Origin: Chrysoperla carnea
Taxonomy: Eukaryota; Arthropoda; Insecta; Neuroptera; Chrysopidae
Length of the DNA: 64,000 nucleotides
Direction: 5' to 3'
NCBI RefSeq assembly: GCF_905475395.1
Contig: NC_058339.1
Span: 39,007,172-39,071,171, forward strand
The stretch's first letter is position 1; each line of letters opens with the position of its first letter. Made by a program: the position numbers and the translations under genes. Below the pieces are notes generated by a model that saw only the letters and a program-made list of their open reading frames with translations, made no database searches and was not told the origin of the DNA. Below, in pieces: positions 1 to 13,000 of this stretch.

Positions 1-118
1 TTTACACTTATATACAGCATTTTTAAGCAGTATTTATATTTTTTACATTGTTATGACGATGTAAACAATGAATTAAAAATATTTAAAAAAATACATGAAT
101 ATTCCCTATTCATCGAAC
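1..118. repeat. End fragment of a short TIR element (MITE), cut by the window edge
   Basis: About 100 bp here match 39530-39626 closely, and both end in CATGAATATTCCC followed by TA. The full-length relative is at 39191-39626 and has the same sequence inverted at its other end. The rest of this copy lies left of the window. The TA next to the terminus suggests a Tc1/mariner-type nonautonomous element, which is an inference. Confidence 0.7.
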
Positions 119-3100
119 GCATCTATTGTTTACTAAAACTATAAACAAAATAAGAATACACATTCTAATTAAACAAACGGAAGCTTAGATTTTCATATTT
201 TTTGTAAGCTATATTACGAATTAGGCTCTGTTTAGTTTTTATTTATAGAAATAGGCCAGTAAACTAATTTTACTGCAATAGCAGAGTGTCTTGTTCTGAA
301 TTTACGAACATTGTTTAAGCTACAAACGAGTATTTATTCGACTTATATAGTCCCATACGTTCGCCGAAAAATATAAATATATTTCACTGCCTAGTAAAAA
401 TATCCAAACATTATAATAATTTTTAGTCGCCGAACGTATAAGTTTCCTCTTCATATTAAACGAATCGAAATAAAAAGTATTAAGTTGTAAAATGATCCAA
501 AAAAAAAGATCTTTAGCTTAAGTGGTTAGAAGTTTAAGTAGTTTACTTTTTTAGATTTATTTTTCGTAATTTATTAGTTATGTGATAATTTTTAATTTTT
601 GATACAAATAAAAGACAAATTTTTTTATTATAGATAATACAATATTTCAATTAAGTAGTTGGAGGGTCCAAAAAATAATTCGAGAAAGTAAAAAAACATT
701 TTTGTTCTCGAATTTTACCCCTAAATATTTTAAAAGAAGACTGATTAAAAAAAATTAGAAAAATTTTTATACATAATTTATTCACTAAAAATTCGTCCAC
801 ACTACAAGAATTCTTATAGAATAAATCGAAGCGAACAGTAATGGATTTGGGCATACATATAGTTTTTTTCTCAATTGAATCTAGGAATATTTGAGAAAAA
901 TACATCGTTTATTTGAAAGGTATAATTTTGTAAATTATTACATACTCCACATTGTAAATCATTACATACATAATCCAATTTGACTAATGAGTTATTGTTT
1001 ATTTAATAAACTTTTGTCGTAATCGTTATAGTTGACGCAATTTATTCAAAAAGTAACTACTAGGGACCCTGCATCGGTTGGGGGCCCCGAAGAAAGGTCA
1101 AAAGAAAAAAAGACAAATTTGTGCGTGGAGGACGACAAAGGGGGATGTCAAGTTGATTTACCAAGACAAAAGATAAAAAGGGAAAGATAAATTTGATTTA
1201 CCAAAAAAAAAAATCGCACTTTTTAAACTAAAATTTTGTTATCAACAAAATTAACAATTATCATAGTATTGTGACAAAATATTTGATTTAAAAAAGATTG
1301 AAATCTATATTTTTGACTTTTCCAAGCACTTTTTATGACTTTCGCCTTACCTCAACATTTTAAATCATTTTGATTGCCCGTTAGAATTGTAACCTTGTGA
1401 CCCTTATCCGGCATAGAAGGTAGATTTTACTCTGGGTACTATATCTGACCCTATAATCCAACAAAGATGCATATAGATCTCAACTCGAAGTCAACAAAAA
1501 TTCATCCTTCTATGCATATAGATATTTATAGGTATGATTAAAAGAGCTACAGCCGTGCTGTGTATTTATGTCATGTAGAATCGTTCTGTGTTCGGAGATT
1601 TTTATGTGATTCCATCGACTCTTAATTTCTAAATTTACTAAAATGATGATTGAATCCCCCCAATTATCCGAAATGTTAATTAAGATTTTTCATTTAACTG
1701 CGGTTGCGAATGAAATTCCTTAATGTGTGGAGGTGCCCAATTTAGTATAAAATAATTTCAATAATTTGGTTTCAATAACCCAGCTGCCATATTATGAAAT
1801 TTAAATAATAATGCATATAAAATTGTAATAAAATTTAATTCAATTTATTTTGGTACTTAAATAAATTTGTTTTATGCTATGGACAGATCGAAGGCGAACA
1901 TCAAACAGCAACAAAAATAGGCAAGTGTCAAATAAGTATATAACATCACACAATGAATGGTTTCTCTTTGGAATGTTATATACTGTTTGGCATTGCCTAT
2001 TTTCGTTGTTGTTTGGTGTTCACTTCCGTGTCTCCCGTATCTCATGTTCAAAAAAATGTCACACTTATGAATTCTAATTCATATTAAAGTATAGCATTTT
2101 TTTGAACGGGAGATACATTTAGTTACTAATCAGTTTATCGAACATAGAATAACTTTAACGACTTCGTTAGGATGACTTAATTTTATTAGAAATATTTTAT
2201 AATTTTTCATAATTTTGTTTAGAAAAAAGTACATTCTTTATTTTATTTTTTTGTTAATAAAATTAATATTTTTTGTTTTTATATTAAATTTCAAATAAAA
2301 TATACATATTATCACTAAATTTTTTATAAATATTTTTTATTCTTTTATTTACAAGAACCAAAATTGCTTACTTCATTCGATCCATAATTATGTTTTGAAA
2401 ACTGTACGTATAGGTATTAATTCCCGGTACGTAATTTTTTCAGTTATTACCACACGTTCCAAACTTTGTGAGAGGCTTCGTTTTGAAGAGTCTACAACTT
2501 TATATTGTGCCGATTCTTAGAATTTCAGTTTAACAGTGTATTGATTATTTACGGCCACATACTCCTTTCTTATTGAAAAATAAAAAATTATGTGGCCTAA
2601 ATATTAAGATTTTTAAAAAACACATTGAAAAGACACCATCTCATTTGACGAAAAATTCAAGTTCTTGTAAAGCAAAACACCATTGAAGACATCATCTTAA
2701 AATTTTAATCTTAGAAAAAGTAAACCAAATTTCATTTACGACTATTATAAATCACCATAATCTCATATTATGGCAAGTATTTGCAGACCCAATGTACAAT
2801 AATAAAAAGTATTTGATTCGTTTTTAGTTATATATATGTATTTAGTATTATGTTACTGTTACTCCCCCCCCCCATCCCCCAAAGTTGTAAGCAATACTTC
2901 AATTTTTTCTCCCAGCTATCCTCTATTTGCTTACGTATTTTATGGGTAGTCATTTTTTCAGAAATATTATTTAAAATTCCGAGGTAAAATAATAAATGTT
3001 CAGAAATTATATTTTCACTGCTAAAAAAAAATGTAGGTTTATAATAGTTGATAATTGGGTTGCGTGCAGTTAATACGAACTAAACCTATCATTTTTCTCC

Positions 3101-4035
3101 AAACAAAACAAAACATTCATTTAACGTAATTAAAAACTTTAAAAATATTTAAAGTAAAAAAAGGCTAGTAATTAAAATAATTTAAATTTGAAACCCGTTA
3201 AAACTATAATTTTATCTATTATATTACGACCCTATAATTTTGTCTATAAAAATTAATTATAAAATTCGAGTGTTCTTTTTTAAACTCTCACTTAAAGAAT
3301 CAAAATCAATCTTTATATTTAAATTAAAATATGAAACATTTTTATCCTTGTATTTTATCTCCCTATTTAATCGTAAAAATAACTCAAACTTTTGAAATTT
3401 CAGCGCCCCTTAAATGTTGCCGTTCTAGACTAAGGTCCCGAGGGCCTAAACCCAAATCCGCTTCTGATTCGGATCCATTCCTCTTGTTAATCTTTCATAT
3501 AAGTATATGCTGGTCGTCTTTGAGATACGTACATTCATATGAATTTTTGGAATAAAACACCTTTTAGTAGAAGGGGGCTCCAATTAGACAGATTTTTATA
3601 GCTTTTTAATGTTCTAACTCTCCCCTAAAGTCCTATGAAAAATAATGTCTGTTCCAAATTTTTAAATGACTTGTTTACTAGAGTATAATTAAAAGTTTAT
3701 TTTTATATACAGATTCTGATTATACCACACATTGGCGTACCCGTTCGGTGAACTAGTTCGCTAGTGAATACTGACTCTTATTAGGTTCAATATATTCGTA
3801 CAATATTTTAGCCTATTATATCATTTTTTTACGCTGTGTATTGAAACGAAAGCTTCGAACATACAAGATAATTTCTATAAATACAATTTAATACATCTAG
3901 GTAGATATACAAACAAATAAAGGTTTAATTAATAGGTATTTTCATTAAGTGCATCATTAAATTAAAATAAATGCAAATATGTATATATTTTGAAAATATC
4001 ATGCAGAATTTAATATTGAATAAACAATCTTTAAA
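119..4035. other. Intergenic, AT-rich; no gene recognised
   Basis: I found no open frame with a recognisable family and no splice-linked exons in this stretch. It holds homopolymer runs (a C-run near 2866), AT-rich low-complexity sequence and the hairpin at 1896-2118. The short open frames present overlap repeats or have coding-unlike composition. Confidence 0.5.
1896..2118. repeat. Two adjacent long hairpins (palindromic element)
   Basis: Positions 1896-1946 pair with 1973-2021 as an imperfect stem of about 50 bp with a loop of about 26 nt; GAACATCAAACAGCAACAAA is mirrored by a near-complement. A second inverted pair flanks about 2037-2118, where GTATCTC...TTCAAAAAAATG is mirrored, around a central TATGAATTC-like palindrome. 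This could be a small palindromic MITE or a hairpin-RNA precursor. The sequence alone cannot decide. Confidence 0.6.
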
Positions 4036-7000
4036 ATGTTAACTAAAAGTGGAGTATCTTTGATAATAAGCTTTTTATTAATACAAAATGCATTTGGAAA
4101 TTTACATATTCAAAAATTACATTTTTTACAACATTTTTTTCAACAGTATGATTTTCCCATAAAAATCCGTGCATATATGTGTTTACCTTTGGGTAAGATA
4201 TTAACTGAAAAATTTTAATGCTTCAAGCTTTTATGAATACCTATACAGGTTTTATATCCTCGATACAAGAAAATTTTTTGTTTTACTTTTTAAATCATTA
4301 TATGTATAAAGATTTTATCTTTTAAAATGAATTAATTTAAGAAAAATTTTTAATTACTTTAAGAATATTCTGTGAGTTTAATGAAACAAATTAATGGATT
4401 AAATCGACAAATAATGATTTATAATGTTGGAAACCAGCTACCAGAAGTTCAAGAGTATAGCGCTCATGAAGAATTTTTTATCATTGATTTGGATTGCAAA
4501 GATGCATTACCATTTTTAGTGGAGGTATCAAACTAAATTTTTGTAAATACTGTAGTTACTATATAAAGGTTTTGAAATATGTTAAGCCATGTTCATAAAT
4601 TTTGGGATGTAGCAAATTGTGTGCCGGAAATGCAAATTTTCTATCAACCAGCTTTGGTATACAAAATCAAGCTCATCAAAAAGAACGAAAAAGCTCTTAG
4701 CCAAATTAAGATCTGATGAGTGGATACTTTCCGAGATAATATTAAAACAATAAGCCCATTTAATCACAGAGTACTTAGGGTAAGAAAGTGGGAACCTAGT
4801 AGCGCAGTTTGTGTTATCGACTGCAGCGATTTGACGAGTCGATTTGACCTTGATGACTAGAGCAAAAATTTAAATACAAAACTGTTTTTTTAAATACAAA
4901 ATGTTATAAGAAAAATAACAAACTTGTTTGAAACATTGTTTCGTAAAAACATTTTTTCCCTCGAAAGCGCTAATTAAAGCAAAACTTTAGTTTTCATTTT
5001 CTCCAAAGCTATAAATGATACTGACTACAAGCCCATATAGCATATGCTAAAATTTTTCGTGTGAAATGTCCAACTATGGTATCTTTTATTAACTTTTTTC
5101 TAAGTAATGAATGTTAAGAAAATTCATGGATATAATCATTGAGGATAGTGAAAATGGACAGTCATTTTTCATTATTTTGTAACAACAGTGTACGCCCTGA
5201 TACAAAAAGGGTATTAATAAATTCGAATATTCGAATTAATAAATTCGATTTGAAAGCGATACAATTCGATTCATTAAAATTACAAATTTTTAAATTTTAG
5301 ATGAACTAAAACTTAAAAAACAGTTGGAGTTCTTAAAAATAAACCGAATTCAGGCTTCAATGTGAAAATAATTCGAAAAAATATTCAAACTTTTTTTAAA
5401 AATTTGACCTAAAATAAGACTTATATGCAATTTGTACATGTATATATGTTGTTACTGTTGCCTAGATATAGAGTAAACGAAACTAAAAAAATTAATACAA
5501 TCCTTTTTACAAAATTTTGGCTACTTTTAAGACATAAAATAATATTTTTATGCAATTTGCACATGTTTATATGTTGTTATTGTTGCCTAGATATAGAGGA
5601 AAAGGAAATGTAAAGAAATGATACAATCCTTTGTACAAAATCTTGACTTTTTTTAAGACATAAAATAATATTTTTATGCAATTTGCACATGTTTATATGG
5701 TGTTTCTGTTGTCTAGATGAAGAGTCAAGAACCAAGCTATGAAAAATTTTCGATTAAATGACTTTGAAAGCGATTCAATAATGCAAACCTTTTATAAAGA
5801 TCTACTTCCATTCAAAACGTAAAACAATTTTTTTATACAAAGAGAACATATCTATATGTTGTTAATGTTGGCTAGACGTAGAAGAAATTAAAATACTCTG
5901 TGTCTGCGAGGGAAATATAATAATTTTTAGCTTTGTGAGGGGATAGACCAAGAAAATCTTTCCATTCACCTCTCTAGAACTCTATGCTATATAAAACATT
6001 CTAACTGTTGTGGGAGAAATAAATTTAAAAATAGTTCTAAAATTTTAACCGTATGAGCATTTTAGGTGGATTTGTTTCAGTTAATTAGTGTTTAAGAAAA
6101 TAATAAAATTTTATAGTTTAATAATTTTATTATATTTTATTACAGTTGTATCATGCTTTATGACAGCACATTCATTTCTTTCTTTTTAGTAATTTATAAC
6201 AATGTTGCATTTTATTTATAAACTTCCCTCATTTGCTGGAATAAAAGAAACTCCGGGAATGAGTAACTAATTATTCTTAAGCTAATTTCATACAGGACTT
6301 GGGTAAAATATTACGCTAAATTTTCTTTACAATTATTTTATTAATACTGTTTTTATACATTCATAATAAATTTACATACATAACACAATAAATTACATAA
6401 ATTTTATAAATCAATTTTCAAAAATATTATAAATTTAAAATTAAGTTTTATTGAATAGACCGCTTAATACTAATTTTAATAATTAAAAGTAATAATTTAT
6501 TTGGACTTGTTTTTGCTAAAATAATTAAAAACACATAATATTTAAAAAAAATCTGTTATTCAAATGAATATAAACCGCCTCTTTTCACAAAATGTTAATA
6601 GGCCAACTTGGACTATTTCTTAATCGTAGGACTAAAATCGAAGTAACTGAAAGAAAATGGATATTACTAACAAACAAAAAAAAACAAAAATTTACAACAC
6701 TAATACAATTTATTATTTATTTATTTATTTTAAAACAATTTAATAGAATGTATGGTGAGAATGTATAAGCATAAATCAGTAGATTCGGACACCTAATAAA
6801 AATTGATGTTAAATTTATTGTAATTAGTATTTTATTTCTATTATTGTACAATCTTAATTTCGTTTATATTATTATTAATTGTCAATGATTTTATGCAAAA
6901 TTGTTAAAATCAGTTTAAGATCCCGGACCTGACGACAGCAATGCGCTGATTTGTATCACTCGTAGCCAAATTGTACATTTTAAGAGGTCCTGAAGCTATG

Positions 7001-10000
7001 ACATTAACACTCCTCGTTTATTATGTATGCCATAAAGGCTGATTATAAACGACAATGTACGTTTGTCGGAGTTCATGACAGGTACCAGTATGCAAGAGAG
7101 CATTTTACATCGAACTGTTAACCATTTACATCAAAATCAAAATTAGTAAATATATATAAACATTTAAGATTCATCAATAAAAACGAAAGAAAATCATAAA
7201 TACTACAAAAGTAACAAAATCATTGCACCGCTATGTATTTTCAGTTGTTTTTAACAAATTTTTAATGAAACAGACCGTAAACGGGTTGACAAAGTTATAA
7301 TAAATTTTTGGTTAGTCCTGCAAATTTAATTGCAATGGCACATTTGTAAATAAACTTTTTATTTCTATCATTGTACAATCTTAATGTCGTTTGTATTATT
7401 ATTAATAATTAGTTATTTTATGGAAAATGTCAATGTCCAAACCCAAATGCAAGAACTTGCGACAGATCAAAGGAGCATTTTACGGTTTAGTATTAACAAT
7501 TTACATAATCGAAATTAATAAATATATACAAACATTAAAGATTCATCAATTAATATGAAATAAAATTATAAATATTACTGAAACATTTAAAAATCATTGC
7601 ACCATTGCGCATATTTTCAATAATTTGACAAATTTTGAATCAGACAGCCAACAGACGGGTAGAGATAGCTATCACAAAGTTTTGATTATGACTACAAAAT
7701 GACTATAAAAAAAAATTGCTATAATTTAAAAAATTAATAAAAGTTGTGATAATTAAAAATTATTTAAAACTGTAGTTTCGTCGAACACATACGAAAATTT
7801 ACCATGACATATTTTTTTATATAGATACTTCTTTTTCTATCATTGTACAATCTTAATGTCGTTTGTATTATTATTAACAATTAGTTACTTTATGGAAAAA
7901 ATGTCTTTTTATTTCTTAATCATAGGATTTAAATCGAAGTAACTCTGAGAAAATGGATATTATTAACAAAAAAAAAAAAAAAAAAAACAAATATTTACAA
8001 CACTAATACAATTTTTGCTATTTGAAAACAATTTAATAGAATGTATAAGCATAAATCAGTAGATTCGGACACCTAATAAAAATTGATGTTAAATTTATTG
8101 TAATTAGTATTTTATTTCTATTATTGTACAATCTTAATTTCGTTTATATTATTATTAATTGTCAATGATTTTATGCAAAATTGTTAAAATCAGTTTAAGA
8201 TCCCGGACCTGACGACAGCAATGCGCTGATTTGTATCACTCGTAGCCAAATTGTACATTTTAAGAGGTCCTGAAGCTATGACATTAACACTCCTCGTTTA
8301 TTATGTATGCCATAAAGGCTGATTATAAACGACAATGTACGTTTGTCGGAGTTCATGACAGGTACCAGTATGCAAGAGAGCATTTTACATCGAACTGTTA
8401 ACCATTTACATCAAAATCAAAATTAGTAAATATATATAAACATTTAAGATTCATCAATAAAAACGAAAGAAAATCATAAATACTACAAAAGTAACAAAAT
8501 CATTGCACCGCTATGTATTTTCAGTTGTTTTTAACAAATTTTTAATGAAACAGACCGTAAACGGGTTGACAAAGTTATAATAAATTTTTGGTTAGTCCTG
8601 CAAATTTAATTGCAATGGCACATTTGTAAATAAACTTTTTATTTCTATCATTGTACAATCTTAATGTCGTTTGTATTATTATTAATAATTAGTTATTTTA
8701 TGGAAAATGTCAATGTCCAAACCCAAATGCAAGAACTTGCTACAGATCAAAGGAGCATTTTACGGTTTAGTATTAACAATTTACATAATCGAAATTAATA
8801 AATATATACAAACATTAAAGATTCATCAATTAATATGAAATAAAATTATAAATATTACTGAAACATTTAAAAATCATTGCACCATTGCGAATATTTTCAA
8901 TAATTTGACAAATTTTGGATCAGACAGCCAACAGACGGGTAGAGATAGCTATCACAAAGTTTTGATTATGACTACAAAATGACTATAAAAAAAAATTGCT
9001 ATAATTAAAAAACTAATACAAGTTGTGATAATTAAAAATTATTTAAAACTGTAGTTTCGTCGAACACATACGAAAATTTACAATGACAACAATGATTTTT
9101 AATATAAATTCTTTTTATTTCTATCATTGTACAATCTTAATGTCGTTTGTATTATTATTAATAATTAGTTATTTTATGGAAAATGTCAATGTCCAAACCC
9201 AAATGCAAGAACTTGCTACAGATCAAAGGAGCATTTTACGGTTTAGTATTAACAATTTACATAATCGAAATTAATAAATATATACAAACATTAAAGATTC
9301 GTCAATTAATATGAAATAAAATTATAAATATTACTGAAACATTTAAAAATCATTGCACCATTGCGAATATTTTCAATAATTTGACAAATTTTGGATCAGA
9401 CAGCCAACAGACGGGTAGAGATAGCTATCACAAAGTTTTGATTATGACTACAAAATGACTATAAAAAAAAATTGCTATAATTAAAAAACTAATACAAGTT
9501 GTGATAATTAAAAATTATTTAAAACTGTAGTTTCGTCGAACACATACGAAAATTTACAATGACAACAATGATTTTTTAATATAAATTCTTTTTATTTCTA
9601 TCATTGTACAATCTTAATGTCGTTTGTATTATTATTAATAATTAGTTATTTTATGGAAAATGCCAATGTCCAAACCCAAATGCAAGAACTTGCTACAGAT
9701 CAAAGGAGCATTTTACGGTTTAGTATTAACAATTTACATAATCGAAATTAATAAATATATACAAACATTAAAGATTCGTCAATTAATATGAAATAAAATT
9801 ATAAATATTACTGAAACATTTAAAAATCATTGCACCATTGCGAATATTTTCAATAATTTGACAAATTTTGGATCAGACAGCCAACAGACGGGTAGAGATA
9901 GCTATCACAAAGTTTTGATTATGACTACAAAATGACTATAAAAAAAAATTGCTATAATTAAAAAACTAATACAAGTTGTGATAATTAAAAATTATTTAAA

Positions 10001-13000
10001 ACTGTAGTTTCGTCGAACACATACGAAAATTTACAATGACAACAATGATTTTTTAATATAAATTCTTTTTATTTCTATCATTGTACAATCTTAATGTCGT
10101 TTGTATTATTATTAATAATTAGTTATTTTATGGAAAATGTCAATGTCCAAACCCAAATGCAAGAACTTGCTACAGATCAAAGGAGCATTTTACGGTTTAG
10201 TATTAACAATTTACATAATCGAAATTAATAAATATATACAAACATTAAAGATTCATCAATTAATATGAAATAAAATTATAAATATTACTGAAACATTTAA
10301 AAATCATTGCACCATTGCGAATATTTTCAATAATTTGACAAATTTTGGATCAGACAGCCAACAGACGGGTAGAGATAGCTATCACAAAGTTTTGATTATG
10401 ACTACAAAATGACTATAAAAAAAATTGCTATAATTAAAAAACTAATACAAGTTGTGATAATTAAAAATTATTTAAAACTGTAGTTTCGTCGAACACATAC
10501 GAAAATTTACAATGACAACAATGATTTTTTAATATAAATTCTTTTTATTTCTATCATTGTACAATCTTAATGTCGTTTGTATTATTATTAATAATTAGTT
10601 ATTTTATGGAAAATGTCAATGTCCAAACCCAAATGCAAGAACTTGCTACAGATCAAAGGAGCATTTTACGGTTTAGTATTAACAATTTACATAATCGAAA
10701 TTAATAAATATATACAAACATTAAAGATTCGTCAATTAATATGAAATAAAATTATAAATATTACTGAAACATTTAAAAATCATTGCACCATTGCGAATAT
10801 TTTCAATAATTTGACAAATTTTGGATCAGACAGCCAACAGACGGGTAGAGATAGCTATCACAAAGTTTTGATTATGACTACAAAATGACTATAAAAAAAA
10901 ATTGCTATAATTAAAAAACTAATACAAGTTGTGATAATTAAAAATTATTTAAAACTGTAGTTTCGTCGAACACATACGAAAATTTACAATGACAACAATG
11001 ATTTTTTAATATAAATTCTTTTTATTTCTATCATTGTACAATCTTAATGTCGTTTGTATTATTATTAATAATTAGTTATTTTATGGAAAATGTCAATGTC
11101 CAAACCCAAATGCAAGAACTTGCTACAGATCAAAGGAGCATTTTACGGTTTAGTATTAACAATTTACATAATCGAAATTAATAAATATATACAAACATTA
11201 AAGATTCATCAATTAATATGAAATAAAATTATAAATATTACTGAAACATTTAAAAATCATTGCACCATTGCGAATATTTTCAATAATTTGACAAATTTTG
11301 GATCAGACAGCCAACAGACGGGTAGAGATAGCTATCACAAAGTTTTGATTATGACTACAAAATGACTATAAAAAAAATTGCTATAATTAAAAAACTAATA
11401 CAAGTTGTGATAATTAAAAATTATTTAAAACTGTAGTTTCGTCGAACACATACGAAAATTTACAATGACAACAATGATTTTTTAATATAAATTCTTTTTA
11501 TTTCTATCATTGTACAATCTTAATGTCGTTTGTATTATTATTAATAATTAGTTATTTTATGGAAAATGTCAATGTCCAAACCCAAATGCAAGAACTTGCT
11601 ACAGATCAAAGGAGCATTTTACGGTTTAGTATTAACAATTTACATAATCGAAATTAATAAATATATACAAACATTAAAGATTCGTCAATTAATATGAAAT
11701 AAAATTATAAATATTACTGAAACATTTAAAAATCATTGCACCATTGCGAATATTTTCAATAATTTGACAAATTTTGGATCAGACAGCCAACAGACGGGTA
11801 GAGATAGCTATCACAAAGTTTTGATTATGACTACAAAATGACTATAAAAAAAAATTGCTATAATTAAAAAACTAATACAAGTTGTGATAATTAAAAATTA
11901 TTTAAAACTGTAGTTTCGTCGAACACATACGAAAATTTACAATGACAACAATGATTTTTTAATATAAATTCTTTTTATTTCTATCATTGTACAATCTTAA
12001 TGTCGTTTGTATTATTATTAATAATTAGTTATTTTATGGAAAATGTCAATGTCCAAACCCAAATGCAAGAACTTGCTACAGATCAAAGGAGCATTTTACG
12101 GTTTAGTATTAACAATTTACATAATCGAAATTAATAAATATATACAAACATTAAAGATTCGTCAATTAATATGAAATAAAATCATAAATATTACTGAAAC
12201 ATTTAAAAATCATTGCACCATTGCGCATATTTTCAATAATTTGACAAATTTTGGATGAGACGGACCACAGACGGGTAGAGATAGTTATCACAAATTTTTG
12301 ATTACTCCTATAATAAATAAAATAAAATGGATATTATTTAAAATTATAATAAATTACGCCGATCTTTTAACCATTTACATAATTGAAATTACTATAGACA
12401 TTTATCAATAAGTATGATCCAAATCATAAATATTAGTGAAAAATTAAAGAGTCATTGCACCGATATGTATTTTCAGCTGTTGAACTAATTTTGGACGACT
12501 CAAGACGACATATACACATATACGAAAAATTATAACAAATTGTGGATTCTATCATTAATATTTCTATTTCTAAGTTTAAACTCAATTTAATTTAAAATTA
12601 ATTTCAAAATTGTTTACCAAATTTTTTTTTATATTCAATATTAGTTAAGATAGATCTTTTATTGTCAGTATCAAGTTTATTTACTATATGCTATATGGGA
12701 ATAACCCACTGGGAATAACCTGATGGCAATTATAGTATGTATACTATAAATACCTAGTTGAAATTATAGGAAACTACGTAATTATAAATCTTAAATTAAG
12801 TACACTCTGTCAGTTAAGCCTGTTTATGGTTTCACAAACTGTCTAAACATTGATCACTTTAACGTTTTGACCACTGGATGGCGAAATTTCTTCACGTTCT
12901 GTGGACACTATGATACTACGGTGAATGGCGTGATTACGCACAATACATACCACGGAGATTCACAATTTTTTATAGCACTTTTGATTGAAACCGTTGAAGA

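Noticed and set aside
1874-2077. Open frame over the hairpin near 1.9 kb
   Set aside because: Explained by the inverted repeat; composition is not protein-like and it resembles no family.
9083-9274. Open frame of 63 codons inside the satellite
   Set aside because: It is open only because of one shorter T-run; the other monomers break the frame and there is no codon bias.
8640-12325. CRISPR-like array
   Set aside because: Repeats are 477-bp direct monomers without unique spacers, in a eukaryotic intron.
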